Of a stretch of DNA of 64,000 nucleotides, positions 33,518-44,729 are shown piece by piece. The stretch spans positions 82,018,001 through 82,082,000 of the forward strand of contig CM074862.1 of assembly GCA_037501455.1 (NCBI GenBank). The letters run 5' to 3'. The stretch comes from Lantana camara. Its lineage: Eukaryota > Streptophyta > Magnoliopsida > Lamiales > Verbenaceae. The notes under the pieces were generated by a model. The model made no database searches. It had not been told where the DNA came from and saw only the letters and a program-made list of their open reading frames with translations. Numbering within the stretch: the stretch's first letter is position 1; each line of letters starts with the position of its first letter. The translations under genes and the position numbers were made by a program.

Positions 33518-36500
33518 TGTAGCACTCTAGCGCAAGGTACCACATCCTCCGCACCGAGACCCGACCCCCATATGAAATGGACAATCCATACACAAGCTAA
33601 ATCACGATGAACGGGGACACTACACACACGCTATGCTACGCGGGACTAACCCTTAAACCATTCAAATCGAGATACAACAAAAATCAGAGTAAAAACGGTA
33701 AAGGGAAAGCATTAAATATCATATAACATGTACAGTGAGCATCCAAGCTCCAAAAATAGAGCATTTACAATATTAACATGCCATCACGGCTCAAACATGT
33801 ACGGCCAAGTCATAAGTCATATACAAGAGTCATAAATATGATAATAAGTGTGTAAGACCCAAAATAAAAGAGCTAGAAACAAATGCGAGACACACCGACT
33901 CGAATTCCCGCCTAGATCCTCTTACACCTGCACAACACAACTGAAAACAATCCGAGTTTAGTCTATAGGAGACCGGTGGATATAAAACAAGGCATAATAT
34001 ATAATATCGTGAAATTTAAACACATACATGAAAGTCATAATCCCGTGTGAAGTTTTAGAACATTTTCCCAAGTGGGTAAAACAAAGAAAAGCATCAACGG
34101 GATTATAACTATCATCTTCAATCGTTAAATCATTCGTGAGCCCGACGAGAGGGCATTGTCTCCAACCTACACCTCGTGTAATCATTAGAATTTCATTAAG
34201 TTATCACACATATAATTCTTTCATGCACATTCATTCGATTATTCACAATCGTTCATATACACCTTTTTCATCCGGGCGGTGGACGGGTTTGCAAGGCCCG
34301 GCCACCTCATTCATTGACCAGTGGGGCTTCATGAGTTCCCCAAAGGCGCTCAGCTTTTTTTTTCTCTCTAATCTCCTAGCGAGTTCCGGACTCTGTAAAT
34401 TGGTGGAACTAGTGTACGTGTTCACGGTCAGTCCGAGCTTCCCCGGATAGCCACGTACACTAAGTCCCAGGGGCCCCATTCGTGCATTCATTCAACTCGC
34501 CAAAACATTAGGTAGGGATTCAAGAAGGGCTATACGTTCGAAATCATTTACTCTAAAAGACTCGATATATTTATATATAGTACTTTTGGTTTAAATCTTT
34601 TGCATATTGGATGGTATATATCGGGTCAAGTAACTATTAGAAGAGAAACCCACCTTAGAAGATAAAAGAAACGGCAAGAACCTCACTGCTCGTCCTCGCC
34701 TCCGACTAGACCCGAATCTGTGCAAACAAGGTGAAGTGAGACTCAAATGACCACATAAGACGCACGCCGGTGTAATGAGTATGATGTAAATGCATAAGAG
34801 ATGATATTATGCCATAGAGATGTTCACGTGCACGATTAATGCCTTTAAAGCATAAGCACATGTAATTCATTCATTCAAGGAAGCGTTCATATCCGTTCGA
34901 GTTCATAACTTTCACATTTCATATCAAATCAATCTGAGAATTTCATATAACGATCATAACATATACTTTAACATGTATATCATTCATACAAGTCATAAAA
35001 GAAGATAAAACTTATCATTTAGGGTTCATAAGGGTAGTAAGGAACCATGCATGCATGTACTTGGAGCAATGAAGACATAATAAATCATAACTCGTAAAAT
35101 ATTCCATGAAATCGTGCCATACTTCATAACACATAAATTAATAATAGTATGACATGTTAATAAAGTGTATGAACCAGAAATAAGCTGAGAAAACCACGCA
35201 AAATATGTTAAATTTTCGAAATTTCATGCATGAGGTGAGAGGGTCACGGCCGCGACCCATTTCCTTCATGAAATGGTAGCGGCTGCTACCTCAATTTTTG
35301 TCCGAAATTTTCATGAATAGAAAGAGTACGTGAGAAGGCCAAAATTGAGTCATGACCGTGACATGAAATGTGTACAAATCAGGTCACGGGCGCGACCTGA
35401 AAGTCAAGAAAAATCAAATATGGGTCGTGGCCGCTACCAAGTTTGTTCTTGGTTCGATCGCGGCCGTGGCCTACACGAAACAGCAGCAGTTCGCAGCAAA
35501 AACAGAGCATGAACGACACAAAGCTTCAACCCACAATATGTTAACATGCTCAGGTTCAAATGAGCAACAAAAGGGCAACAACTCAGTCCTAAAACAACAC
35601 TTAAACATGCACCAAAGCTAACATACGTGAGTGAGGAGGGAGGGAGATCATTTCATTCAATTTCTTCCAAGTTTTCATTAATGGAATCTCACTTAATACT
35701 CAACTACCATAAAATACATGTTCATAAATGAAATAAGGAAGTTAAATTGATCACTTTCATGCTTTAAATCAATCAAAAGCTCCAAGGAATTAAAGAGATC
35801 AAGAAATGGCTCCAAAACCTAACTATTCAATCATATCCTCAAAACTCCATGAATACAAGCTCAAAATTTGGGATGCATGGTTAAAAATGATCACAATTGA
35901 ATGTAAATTACAATCCTATACTCACCTCTTGAATTGGTTGAAGGTTGGAAGAGATTTGAGCTCAAAATCTCCAAAATGGGCAATGCGGCGAAATAGAACT
36001 GGAGAGCAGGGCTTTGGCTGAGTTTTTCTCCTTTAGTTTGAGTATGGTTTGAATTGTGGCATTTAGTGGCTGATAGAGGCTTCAACTAGGGTTCCAAAAA
36101 GTCCAACCATGGTTAATTTGGTCAAGTATGGTGGGAGTTATGGCAAAAAATGGCCAAGGGTGATATTTTTACAGACGAGTCTCTTTTCGGTTGAATTTCG
36201 GGGGTCCAAATAGGCTTAGAAAAATATAAGTCTTGGTTCATTGAACTCGAATCATCGATACGAGTCCAACGAAGTTGACCGAACTCGAATCCGAGTTCCC
36301 AAGCTTAAGATATCACACTCGGATCCAAGGGTACGCTAGTTGCTCGTTAGCCCCCATTTTGGTTCCAAAACTCAAAATAAATTCAAAACTCAATCAAACG
36401 AGTCCAAAAATGTAAAACGAGCATATATACACATTCATAACACACCTATCTCCAACATATCAAATTTCCACGAATTTCCGAATTCAAATCATATAGAAAC

Positions 36501-36693
36501 GACACGTAAACTTGTCACATAAGTGCATATAGTTCAAGAATTCATATAAATTCCAATTCAGTTAATTCATATATTCAAGAATTTCAAATAATAAGAAAAG
36601 TAAAACATATAATCACGTAATTATAATAATTTACACGCGTAAATAGTGAGCACATAAATTATACCTGTATGGCTGAAATATCGAGGCGTCACA
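33518..36693 (-). mobile_element. chromovirus 5' LTR (3176 bp)
   Basis: Plus-strand ends are TGTAGCACTC and GGCGTCACA, giving TG...CA termini in both readings. LTRs of about 3 kb are usual for the Tekay/Del group. It includes palindrome cluster C' and the segment 33518-34263 that the 3' LTR has lost. Confidence 0.88.
35242..35471 (-). repeat. palindrome-pair cluster C' (chromovirus 5' LTR)
   Basis: Units start at 35242/35275, 35348/35382 and 35423/35456, spaced 33, 34 and 33 bp, the same register as in the 3' LTR. Unit 35275 reads GGTAGCGGCTGCTACC, where C4-G13 has become A4-T13, so the dyad is kept relative to GGTCGCGGCCGCGACC. Confidence 0.86.
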
Positions 36694-38427
36694 AAGGTCC
36701 TGCGCCAAGTTTGGAGAAAAACGTCCCTCAGCTAATCGCAGAGAGTGATACACGCAAAAATCCTCCTCAAATAAGACGTTTTGAGCGTATTCCTAGACAA
36801 CCAGGGAGATGGTATGGTTTTCTCCACCAAACATCTCAGATGGATAATGATCCATTAACTTATGAGGAGGCACTGTTAGATTCTGACTCTGAACAGTGGA
36901 AAGAAGCAATTAAATCCGAAATGAATTCCATGTACTCTAGCCAAGTTTGGACCTTGGTTGATCCACCTGATGGGATCAGGCCCATAGGGTGAATGGATAT
37001 ATAAGCGCAAGCTTGGAGTAGATGGAAGCGTGGCATCCTTTAAAGCAAGATTAGTTGCTAAAGGTTTCACTCAAAGACTATGTGTAGACTTTGATGAAAC
37101 CTTCTTCCCGGTTGCAATGCAAAAGTCCATTAGGATATTGCTTGCCATTGCAGGATATTATGACTATGAGATATGACAAATGGATATGAAAACTGCCTTT
37201 CTCAATGGAGATATTGACAAAAACATTTACATGGAGCAATCCATGGGTTTCACATTCAGTGGGAGCGAACAAAAGGTTTGTAATCTCCAAAGATCAATCT
37301 ACGGATTGAAACAAGCTTCTAGGAATTGGAACATTTGATTTGATGAAGTGGTCAAATCGTTTAGCTTTATTTAAAATCCGAATGAATCCTACGTGTACAA
37401 GAAAGAATTGGAAACCTCGGTTCCATTTTTGATACTTTATGTGGATGACATCCTTCTCATTGGGAATGCGAAAGATGACATGGAAGTAACAAAGTCTTGG
37501 TTATCGAACCAATTTGAGATAAAGGATCTTGGTAATGCATCCTACATTCTCGGCATTAATATCTATCGGGATAGATCTAAGAGATTGTTAGGATTATCAC
37601 AATCGGTTTACATAGATAAAATACTATAGAGGTTCAGTATGGAAGAATCCAAGCGTGGAAAACTTCCAATGGGCCCGGGAACAGTTCTTTCAAAGAAGCT
37701 GTGTCCCAAGACTGAGCTTGAAAAGTCCAGGATGTCCAAAATTCCTTACGCATCAGCCATAGGAAGCATAACGTATGCAATGCTATGTACTCGACCGGAT
37801 GTGGCTTATGCACTTAGCGTGACTAGCCGATTCCAATCTGACCCTGGTGAAGGTCACAGGACTGCTGTAAAGAACATCCTTAAGCACTTGCGAAGAACTA
37901 AGGATTTGTTCTTAGTTTACGGAGGCCAGCAAGATCTTGTTATTAGAGGATACTGTGATACAAGCTTTGCATCAGACATAGATAACTTTAAATCCATGTC
38001 AGGATACATATTTTGCCTGAACGGCGGAGCAGTGAGTTAGAAAAGTTCCAAGCAAGCGACCATTGCAGATTCGACCACTGAGGCCGAATACTTAGCCGCA
38101 AACGATGCAGCTAAGGAAGGTGTTTGGGTAAGAAACTTCATCCACGAGCTAGGTGTAGTTCCCAGCATTGAAGACCTCTTGACAGTATTTTGTGATAACA
38201 CCGAGGCGGTTGCTCAAGCAAGAGAACCAAGATCTCACCAAAAGACAAGGCACATTTTGAGGAAGTATCACTTGATTCGTGATATCGTCAAGAGAGGAGA
38301 TGTGCAAATTGAAAGGGTCACATCGATAGAGAACATGACAGATCCACTTACAAAAGCCCTCAATCAACAGGCTTTCGAAGGACATCTTCAGAAGATGGGA
38401 CTTAGATTAGCACCTGAATGGCTTTGA
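36694..38427 (+). pseudogene. copia-2 gag-pol, second part (RT and RNase H)
   Basis: It resumes at the level of the integrase-RT linker (RRFERIPRQPGRWYGFLHQT) and runs to the C-terminal DNTEAVAQAREPRSHQKTRH and RLAPEWL, stop at 38425. A small deletion near 36992 shifts the frame at the RT start. More stops or shifts lie near 37176, 37338 and 37627, and a stop at 38038. The RT active site LYVDDILLIGN and RNase H GYCDTSFASD are visible. It supplies the glutamine codons that copia-1 has lost at 3781 and 3820. Confidence 0.88.
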
Positions 38428-38443
38428 CGGACAAGTGAAAGAT

Positions 38444-40429
38444 TGTTAGGAATAGTGCCCTTAAAGAAGCTTTTGGCTTTACTATTTTCTTGTAAAATTA
38501 CAAACAGTCTTTGAATAATAAACGAAATGATTTTGTTCATAGGCAATCACTTCTTTATGTGCTTATTTATGTCTGTTTGGGTTTGACTTTGTTTTGCATG
38601 TATTGAACTCCCCTAATCCGATGAGGCCGTTAAGAACTTTGTCTTTATAGGAACGACACATGAAACAAGTTCTTAACTGCATAGACGAGGATTAGAAACT
38701 TCTCCAAGTCGATGAGTCCGACAGACATTGGGAGTGTCGACTTGACTCTACTGAGACTTGCTTATGTGATTATGTCATTTTGAAGGATCACTCAGTTTCA
38801 TGGAGTTATAAGTGCATACGATGATGCGTTCATAATGCATAAGGGTGATTGTTACAAAAACTTCATCAATGAGATGTCCCGCGTGAGAACATTCCTAAAT
38901 GGGAAAGAAAGTTTCCAGAAATTTCCAGATTAGGAAATATCTCACAGGTCATTAATCATTAGACTTGAGATTCTGTAATATCTCATATGAGCTAACTCAG
39001 TAATCTTTGATATAGGCTCAAAAGTGTGTCACCATATAGCTAGGGACCTGAACCATGGCCTATTTTCAGATTACACAAGTGGTATATGTAGAATTAGTAG
39101 AATCAATAAAGGACCTACACTTGTTAAGAACAAGAACGATCTCTTACTGATTGAGTTGTTCGTAGTCCATTAAACATTAAACTCTTGGCCAAGGTGGATA
39201 AAAGATCAAGATATCTAGAAAATGGGGTTTTCTAGGATTGAGATCGAAATGGATATGAAACTAACTTAACTTTAAAGATCAAGAATATTTGGGCTCTGAG
39301 AATATTCTCATGCCTTAGTTCTTGATTGAGAGATGGAGTTGTAGGAGGATCATATTTCACTAGTTGTCATTGACTGAAAGGTTCTTCGATTCATTTCGTT
39401 ATTCGGCTAGGGGTTACACATCCATTGCTAGATTACGGTAGTGTGATCTATGAAGTGATTAATTAATTAGGGAATTAATTAATTACTATCACTGCTAATC
39501 GAATAATGAACCTAAAGGGTCACACACAAATGCCAGAATGTGAGGGTTATGGTAGGATGTTAATATGATTAACGAAGGATCAAATGGTTGATCGAAAATG
39601 GGGCTGAACACGTGGGCATTGCCACGTGTCCAAGATACGTGACTGCCACGTGTCACGTAGCCTACGCGGCACGTACCTGGCCCCTAATACGTGTAATTAT
39701 GTTGCACGTGAATTCTTTTCTAGAATTAATTAATTAAATTATAATTAATTAATTTTGGTCTTTTATTTAATTTTGAATTAATTGTTAAGACTATTCTCAA
39801 ATAGACTTAACCCAATAAATAATTAATTAGGAATGAAATTATTTATTGAGTATTGACTTTTGACTTTAGTTAGTAAAGGTTGAAAAATCAAACTTCCTAT
39901 TGTAGAAGAGAGAAGGTGATTCTTGCAAGACTTGGAGAATAAGTTAAGAACTCATTATTCCAATTAAATTAATAATTAAATTAGTTAATTAGTAAGCAAG
40001 AAAATAAAGTCCACTAGGCTTAGAGAAGCCCTAGTTGGTTCGAACCTCCTAGTGGAGGTGTTTCTCTTATTCTTTAGACCAACACTCACGAAGTGTTAAG
40101 TTTTTTAGAAAATCCAAAAGAAAATTTTTCAAAGCAAAATTATCCTAGCCTAACACAAGCCATAGAACTAGCATTCTCACTCGCTTAATCGTGTTCTAGG
40201 TCTAGTCTGGATACGCTTTGGAGGGCTTCCACTTTGGAGTCTAATTCGAAGGACATTGAGGGATTTCGCTTGAAGGGTGTTCGTTAGGCGGTAATGGCAT
40301 CATTAGAAAGCTTCTAACTTTGTAAGTTTCTAAAATACCCTACGATACGATACGAAAATTGCAAGACAACGATTAAACTTTTGGAAAATTTTAAACTTCC
40401 GTTGCTCAACTCTTTCGCGTTTTCCAACA
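38444..40429 (+). mobile_element. copia-2 3' LTR (1986 bp)
   Basis: Complete, TGTTAGGAATAG...TTTCCAACA, followed by the right TGAAT duplication. It serves as the reference that shows which LTR part (about 930 bp) is missing from the split 5' LTR. Four G-boxes lie at 39609-39710. The preceding purine tract is mutated to AAGTGAAAGAT. Confidence 0.92.
39609..39710 (+). promoter_or_regulatory. G-box cluster in copia-2 LTR
   Basis: CACGTG at 39609, 39623, 39647 and 39705, with further ACGT cores (CACGTA, ACGTGT) between. It occupies the same LTR region as the six-box cluster of copia-1 but with different flanks, as expected if G-boxes were kept while the rest drifted. Confidence 0.6.
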
Positions 40430-40434
40430 TGAAT
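40430..40434 (+). repeat. right target-site duplication of copia-2 (TGAAT)
   Basis: Matches 9029-9033 exactly and directly follows the TTTCCAACA end of the 3' LTR. Beyond it the Tat protease frame continues. Confidence 0.9.
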
Positions 40435-42650
40435 GGCTTTAAACTTTGCAAGAGCATATCTCCCAAGAATCACGATGTATGGGAGGTTGACCTCGACCAC
40501 CGTTTATATTAATGGGACCATGGCTCTTTTTGGAGCGCAGCCTAGGGAACTCGCCAACTTCACTTGGCCAATTAGGTATAGTTCTGATCCGCCAAAGCCG
40601 AGGAGAGGGGTCCCAACATTCTTTCCACATAACTTCTTGAAGGTGGAGAGTGACATGACATTTACCGAACTACCACTATGTACTAATGTCCTTTTGATCT
40701 TGGTGTTGCAAATATCGACATCGATTACTAGCTGGAAATCTGAACACTCTCCATCCTCAGTAATACAACATTGTCAAAATCACGATCGGTGAAACCTAAG
40801 ACCTCACCTTTGTCTACGTGGAAGATATGTTTAGTAGGAGTGTTGGGCTCCTGGCTGAAACGACGTCTTGCTTTCTTTTACGAGGTCTTGCTATCACCAT
40901 CCATTGCTGCTCCCACGATCATAAGCGAGAGCGAGCTCTGGCCCCTCGCCTTTTGTGATTTCAATCCATAGACTTAACAAATTCCGATAGTTTACCCCCT
41001 GCTACCAAGCGTTGGATCTCCTTTTCCAAACTAATGCATTCACCCGTGTCATGCTAGTTCTGTTGATGTAACGCGCAGTAATTATAGGAATGGGAGTTTT
41101 TATCACTCCTCACCATTAGAAGCGGCTTCCTGAATATCTTGGAACCGACAATATTCAGGACCTCGGAGTTGAGTTTGGTAAGCTTAACTCGCAGTCCCTT
41201 AAGAACGGGTCTCGCTCGCCTTTCTCTACGCTCTTCTTGATTTGAGTTCCTTGGTGGTCTGTGCTGGTTATGTGCTCGCTTCATGCATGTTATTTCCTTA
41301 TGCTCCATGTATTCACTTGTTATCCTTCGAAGCTGAATCATATCCTTGGGCTTTTAACGGGCAACAACATCTCCACACTTCGTACTGATCCTGGAGTTAT
41401 TCAACCCTTGGTAAAGTGCCTACCTTAGGAAATCAAAGAACTGAGTCTTAACATTGGTCAGTTCAGTACCAAAATGAGGGAAGTATTCTCGTAAAGTTTC
41501 ATTATCGACATTCAGAGATATGTAGTGGGCAACTTAATCTCCTTCAGAGGGCTAAAATGGCTATCGAATTATTCGCACAAGTCATCAAAGCTCCGAATTG
41601 AACCTGGGGAAAGTCACTTAAACCAATCATAGGCAATCCCGATAACGAAGTGACAAATATTGTGCACCAAAAGTTTAACGAGTGCTTATATTGGTGCATG
41701 ATGTGTTCGAATGTTGTCAGGTGCTCCTCAGGATCACTCGTACCGTCATAGCGAGGCACATTGGTGGGAACCTTAGAATGTCCCACTCGGGCCATCAAAA
41801 TTTCCTCACAAAGTGGCGAAGCTCGCTCAGCCCTCGATCTTCGAAATCGTCTATTCCTCAGACAAGGGGAGAGTTCGATGGGCCTCCTTCGATCGCCTCG
41901 GGCTGGACGACGTAAGGGCTTGTCGATCACCTCTTCATCCTGACGTCGTAAGGGTTGGTGATGAGCTTTTTCTTGATCGCCAACCTGAGACTTTTCCACG
42001 ATCTTGCCCAGGACAACGCACAGGTTTGTTGGAAGTGAGGCAGTCATTCTCTCTTCCACCATAGGTTATTTCCTATCGAGTCGTGCGAACGGGACCTAGT
42101 CATCTTCATCCACAGGTTAGAGGGGATCCTGTACCGGCTACCGTCAGATTTGCCACATTACGAACAGGTAGGGGAATCGTTCGAGCGGGCGGTGCCTCTT
42201 GTAGCGGCCGATAGGCCGTGCGTTCCGCTCCGCTCATCGGGATGGTAGTTAGAGCGATGGTGGCTTGGATTCTTCCAATCTGGGCTTGCGTTCAACCCTG
42301 AAGCTCACAAAACGGGTTGAACCAAAATGAGTTCATCAACATTGGGTTGGAGCCCGAAATGAAGTTCATATGGCTCAGGTTGAATTCGGGACCGAGTGCT
42401 TGCATTCCTTGCACGGATGTTCCAAATCCCCCCACGATTGTTATGGTACGGTGCCCCTTTTACGAAAATGTCGGTGGGAGACAGCGAAGCACATCGGTAC
42501 TCGGTTGACTTACTCGGGTTGGGGATAATCTTAGCGGCAAGCTAGAGCTTCGCTCGCCATAGCTACGGTTTTCAAATCCAGTCATTCTTTCAAATAGAGC
42601 ATGAAAAGTAAACTTGAAAAAAGTTGGGAAAATGGTGGTTTTCCCACAAA
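40435..42650 (-). pseudogene. Tat-like gypsy gag and protease start
   Basis: Minus-strand reading in broken frames. The gag region starts upstream of 42062 and has VPRYDGTSDPEEHLTTFEHI, the retrotransposon-gag signature, plus a tract NVDNETLREYFPHF. Further left comes a protease region, ICNTKIKRTLVHSGSSVNVM, in which the catalytic Asp of the usual VDSGSS-type motif is His, then VILGRYALAKFKAIH at the copia-2 junction. Many stops are present. The protease continues on the other side of copia-2 (8809-9033). Confidence 0.68.
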
Positions 42651-43105
42651 CAGTACCAAACTGATAATGTCGAAAATTGGTTACCTTAGATTGAACGGGA
42701 TCGGCTTCAAATCTCCAATAAATCAGCCAAGAGATGGGTTCTTTGACCTGCTAAGATCAACAACAACGTAAGAATAACATGCGGGAGTTGTTTCCCGCAT
42801 AAGCTCTCTGACACTCAAAACAGTGAGATTATCTTAGACGGGAAAAAGATGATCGGAAAATTGAGTAGCATTTCAGTATGTAAAAGTGTGGGTACCTCAA
42901 TTCTGAAAAAGAAAGAGTTTATATACCGTTCAAATTAGGTTCACGCACGAATATCGCGGGTTCGTGCGTTAAGTGGTTGAGAGTCATGCGAACGTGGGTA
43001 ACCGCCATGCCTCCAACTCGACCTTGAGGGAACGCAAAGGAGGGAACTCGCTAGAGGGGACCTCGAAGTGGGGAACTCGCATAGAGGGGACCTCGAAATG
43101 GGAAA
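42648..43105 (-). mobile_element. Tat-like gypsy primer-binding region and LTR part
   Basis: The minus strand reads ...TTATCA|GTTTGGTACTGTTTGTGGG. This resembles the LTR end plus primer-binding context of Tat-lineage elements (the usual form has GTTTGGCGCC...TCTGTGGGA), so the LTR probably starts on the plus strand at 42662. It holds a short tandem array with units like GGGAACTCGCATAGAGGGGACCTCGAA (about 43028-43100), into which the solo LTR inserted; the array's last unit continues at 45627. The outer LTR end is not identified. Confidence 0.5.
43101..43105 (+). repeat. left TSD of solo LTR (GGAAA)
   Basis: GGAAA precedes the LTR and is repeated at 45622-45626. Joining the flanks restores the tandem GGGAACTCG-type array. 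Confidence 0.85.
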
Positions 43106-44015
43106 TGTAAAGCCCTAAATTTTCCAGACGTTCAGGTACGCACGTCACCCGTGTGATTTTGAGAGTTAGGATTATTCTAATTCTTTCGTTTATTAAATTC
43201 CTGCAATTCATGAAAATTATATGAAATATATCTCATCATGTTTACGTGAAATAGTTATCGAACATGACTTAAGTGCTTAATTTTCCTTAATTGTCATTTA
43301 TTTAAATTAGAGGACCAAATTGCATAAACAATTCTTGGACCAAAGTGAATAAATTTGTAGGAATGAAACTTGATTGCACAACTTAAACAAATGAGGGACC
43401 AAATTACAATTTGTGGCTTTTCATCAAATTCAAAAATGGTGATTCATGTATAAACTTTTTCTGCCATCTTCCATGATCATTATCATTCAAAATCTTCATC
43501 CATTTGCTTCCTTTCCATCACCGAACCACACCTTCAAGCAAAGGAGAAAAGATTTCATCAAATTCAATCAAGTTCTTCCAAGAAAATTCAAGTTTTGAAG
43601 CTCAAATATCCATAGCCATCACTCTCCTCCATTTCTTTTCTTCAAGGTGCATGTAAGTGGATTATATGAATTCTTGATCATTTATATGGAAGCTAGGGTT
43701 TATGATTCTATGAGATAAATGGATTAGATGTTGTTTGATGTATGGAAACGTGACATAGGAGTGATTTGGAGCATGAATTCTTGGAAAACTTGAGCTTATG
43801 TGATGAAATGTGATATGAGCTTGGAAGTGGTAATTCTTGATGATCTTGGTGGATTTAAGTGTTTATATGAAGTTTTATGGTAGTATAAGCATATATGCAT
43901 GAGTCTTTACAGAAATATATCATTTTGGAGCTTGAAAATTGTTGTTTTGATTGATATGGATTTTGGCCGAGCCTTCCCCTGTTTTCTGCTCTGTTTTATT
44001 TCTGGCGTGACTATA

Positions 44016-44179
44016 GGTCGCGACCGCAACCTAAACACACAACAATCTGGTCGCGCCCGCGACCCACTCACAAATTCGGCAGAACAGTAGGTCGCGGCTG
44101 CTACCCAATTTTGGCCAAGTTTCGACTTTTTGAAAAATTACATGAAAAATTTATGAAAATTTAGGTCGCGACCTCGACC
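44016..44179 (+). repeat. palindrome cluster D (solo LTR)
   Basis: Units GGTCGCGACCGCAACC (44016) and GGTCGCGCCCGCGACC (44049) are 33 bp apart. Two more at 44090 (GGTCGCGGCTGCTACC) and 44164 (GGTCGCGACCTCGACC) lie outside the strict pair spacing. Confidence 0.82.
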
Positions 44180-44600
44180 CCTGCATATTCTGCAAAAAAA
44201 TTAAGATTTCCAAATCCTTTTCTAATCCCTTAATTGATACCAACATGCTATTATATGATCAATATCATGCCATAATATGATTGTAACATGCTACATTAAT
44301 CAAGGCATGTCACTTCGTTACGTGATTATACCGTGCATCATAATTGGTATCATTATTGAGTCATGTCTCACGAGTGCACAAATGTTTCCGTTTTTTATCC
44401 AGTTCTTCTCCAGGGCGGAGATTGTGATGAACGAGCACGTTCATGCATCCTTGAGTCATTGTGTCGCCTGTCAGGTGAGGTTTAATTTTTAGTTATATAG
44501 AACCTTATAACCCTTATGTGGAATTTCAAGTCAAAAAGGTATCTATATTTATTTATAATCATTTCTAAACTCTCAAGTGATTAGCAAGCAAGTCATGGTC

Positions 44601-44729
44601 ATGCAAAGCAATGCATGCACCGTGATTGAATCGTTCCAATGATTGCAAGCAAGTCAGGCTCGTGCAAAGCAATGCATGTAGCGTGATTAGCATCATGACC
44701 ATGCAAAGCAATGCATGTATCGTGATTAG
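44601..44729 (+). repeat. three-unit repeat in solo LTR
   Basis: RTGCAAAGCAATGCATGYA followed by NCGTGATTRA occurs at 44601, about 44662 and 44701. The AATGCATT/ATGCAT core is itself palindromic. Unit spacing is irregular (61 and 39 bp). Confidence 0.7.

Larger units (their letters stand above)
26392..36693 (-). mobile_element. Tekay/Del-like chromovirus (Ty3-gypsy) inserted in copia-2
   Basis: In element orientation: 5' LTR 36693-33518, PBS 33509-33498, gag, protease, RT, RNase H, integrase with chromodomain ending 28851, PPT 28832-28818, and a 3' LTR truncated at its far end (28817-26392). LTRs begin TGTGACGCCTCG and end GTGCTACA. The two LTRs are very similar where they overlap, so the insertion is younger than its copia host. 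The missing 746 bp of LTR together with about 225 bp of copia-2 point to one deletion across the left junction at a CTTTTTC microhomology. Confidence 0.88.
9034..40429 (+). mobile_element. copia-2: 31.4-kb composite Ty1-copia element with nested insertions
   Basis: It belongs to the same family as copia-1. Components in order: LTR start (9034-9520), Athila and LINE insertions (9521-21400), LTR end (21401-21984), PBS, leader with pentamer MITE, gag-pol first part (24464-26391), chromovirus (26392-36693), gag-pol second part (36694-38427) and 3' LTR (38444-40429). Removing the guests leaves about 9 kb, close to what copia-1 predicts. The flanking TGAAT duplication supports a single original insertion. 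The element is dead: many stops, frameshifts and a mutated LTR terminus (TA instead of TG). Confidence 0.88.

Noticed and set aside
42984..43211. 75-codon minus-strand ORF with repeats HFEVPS
   Set aside because: It spans the boundary between the Tat LTR tandem array and the solo LTR, so it is a junction artefact.
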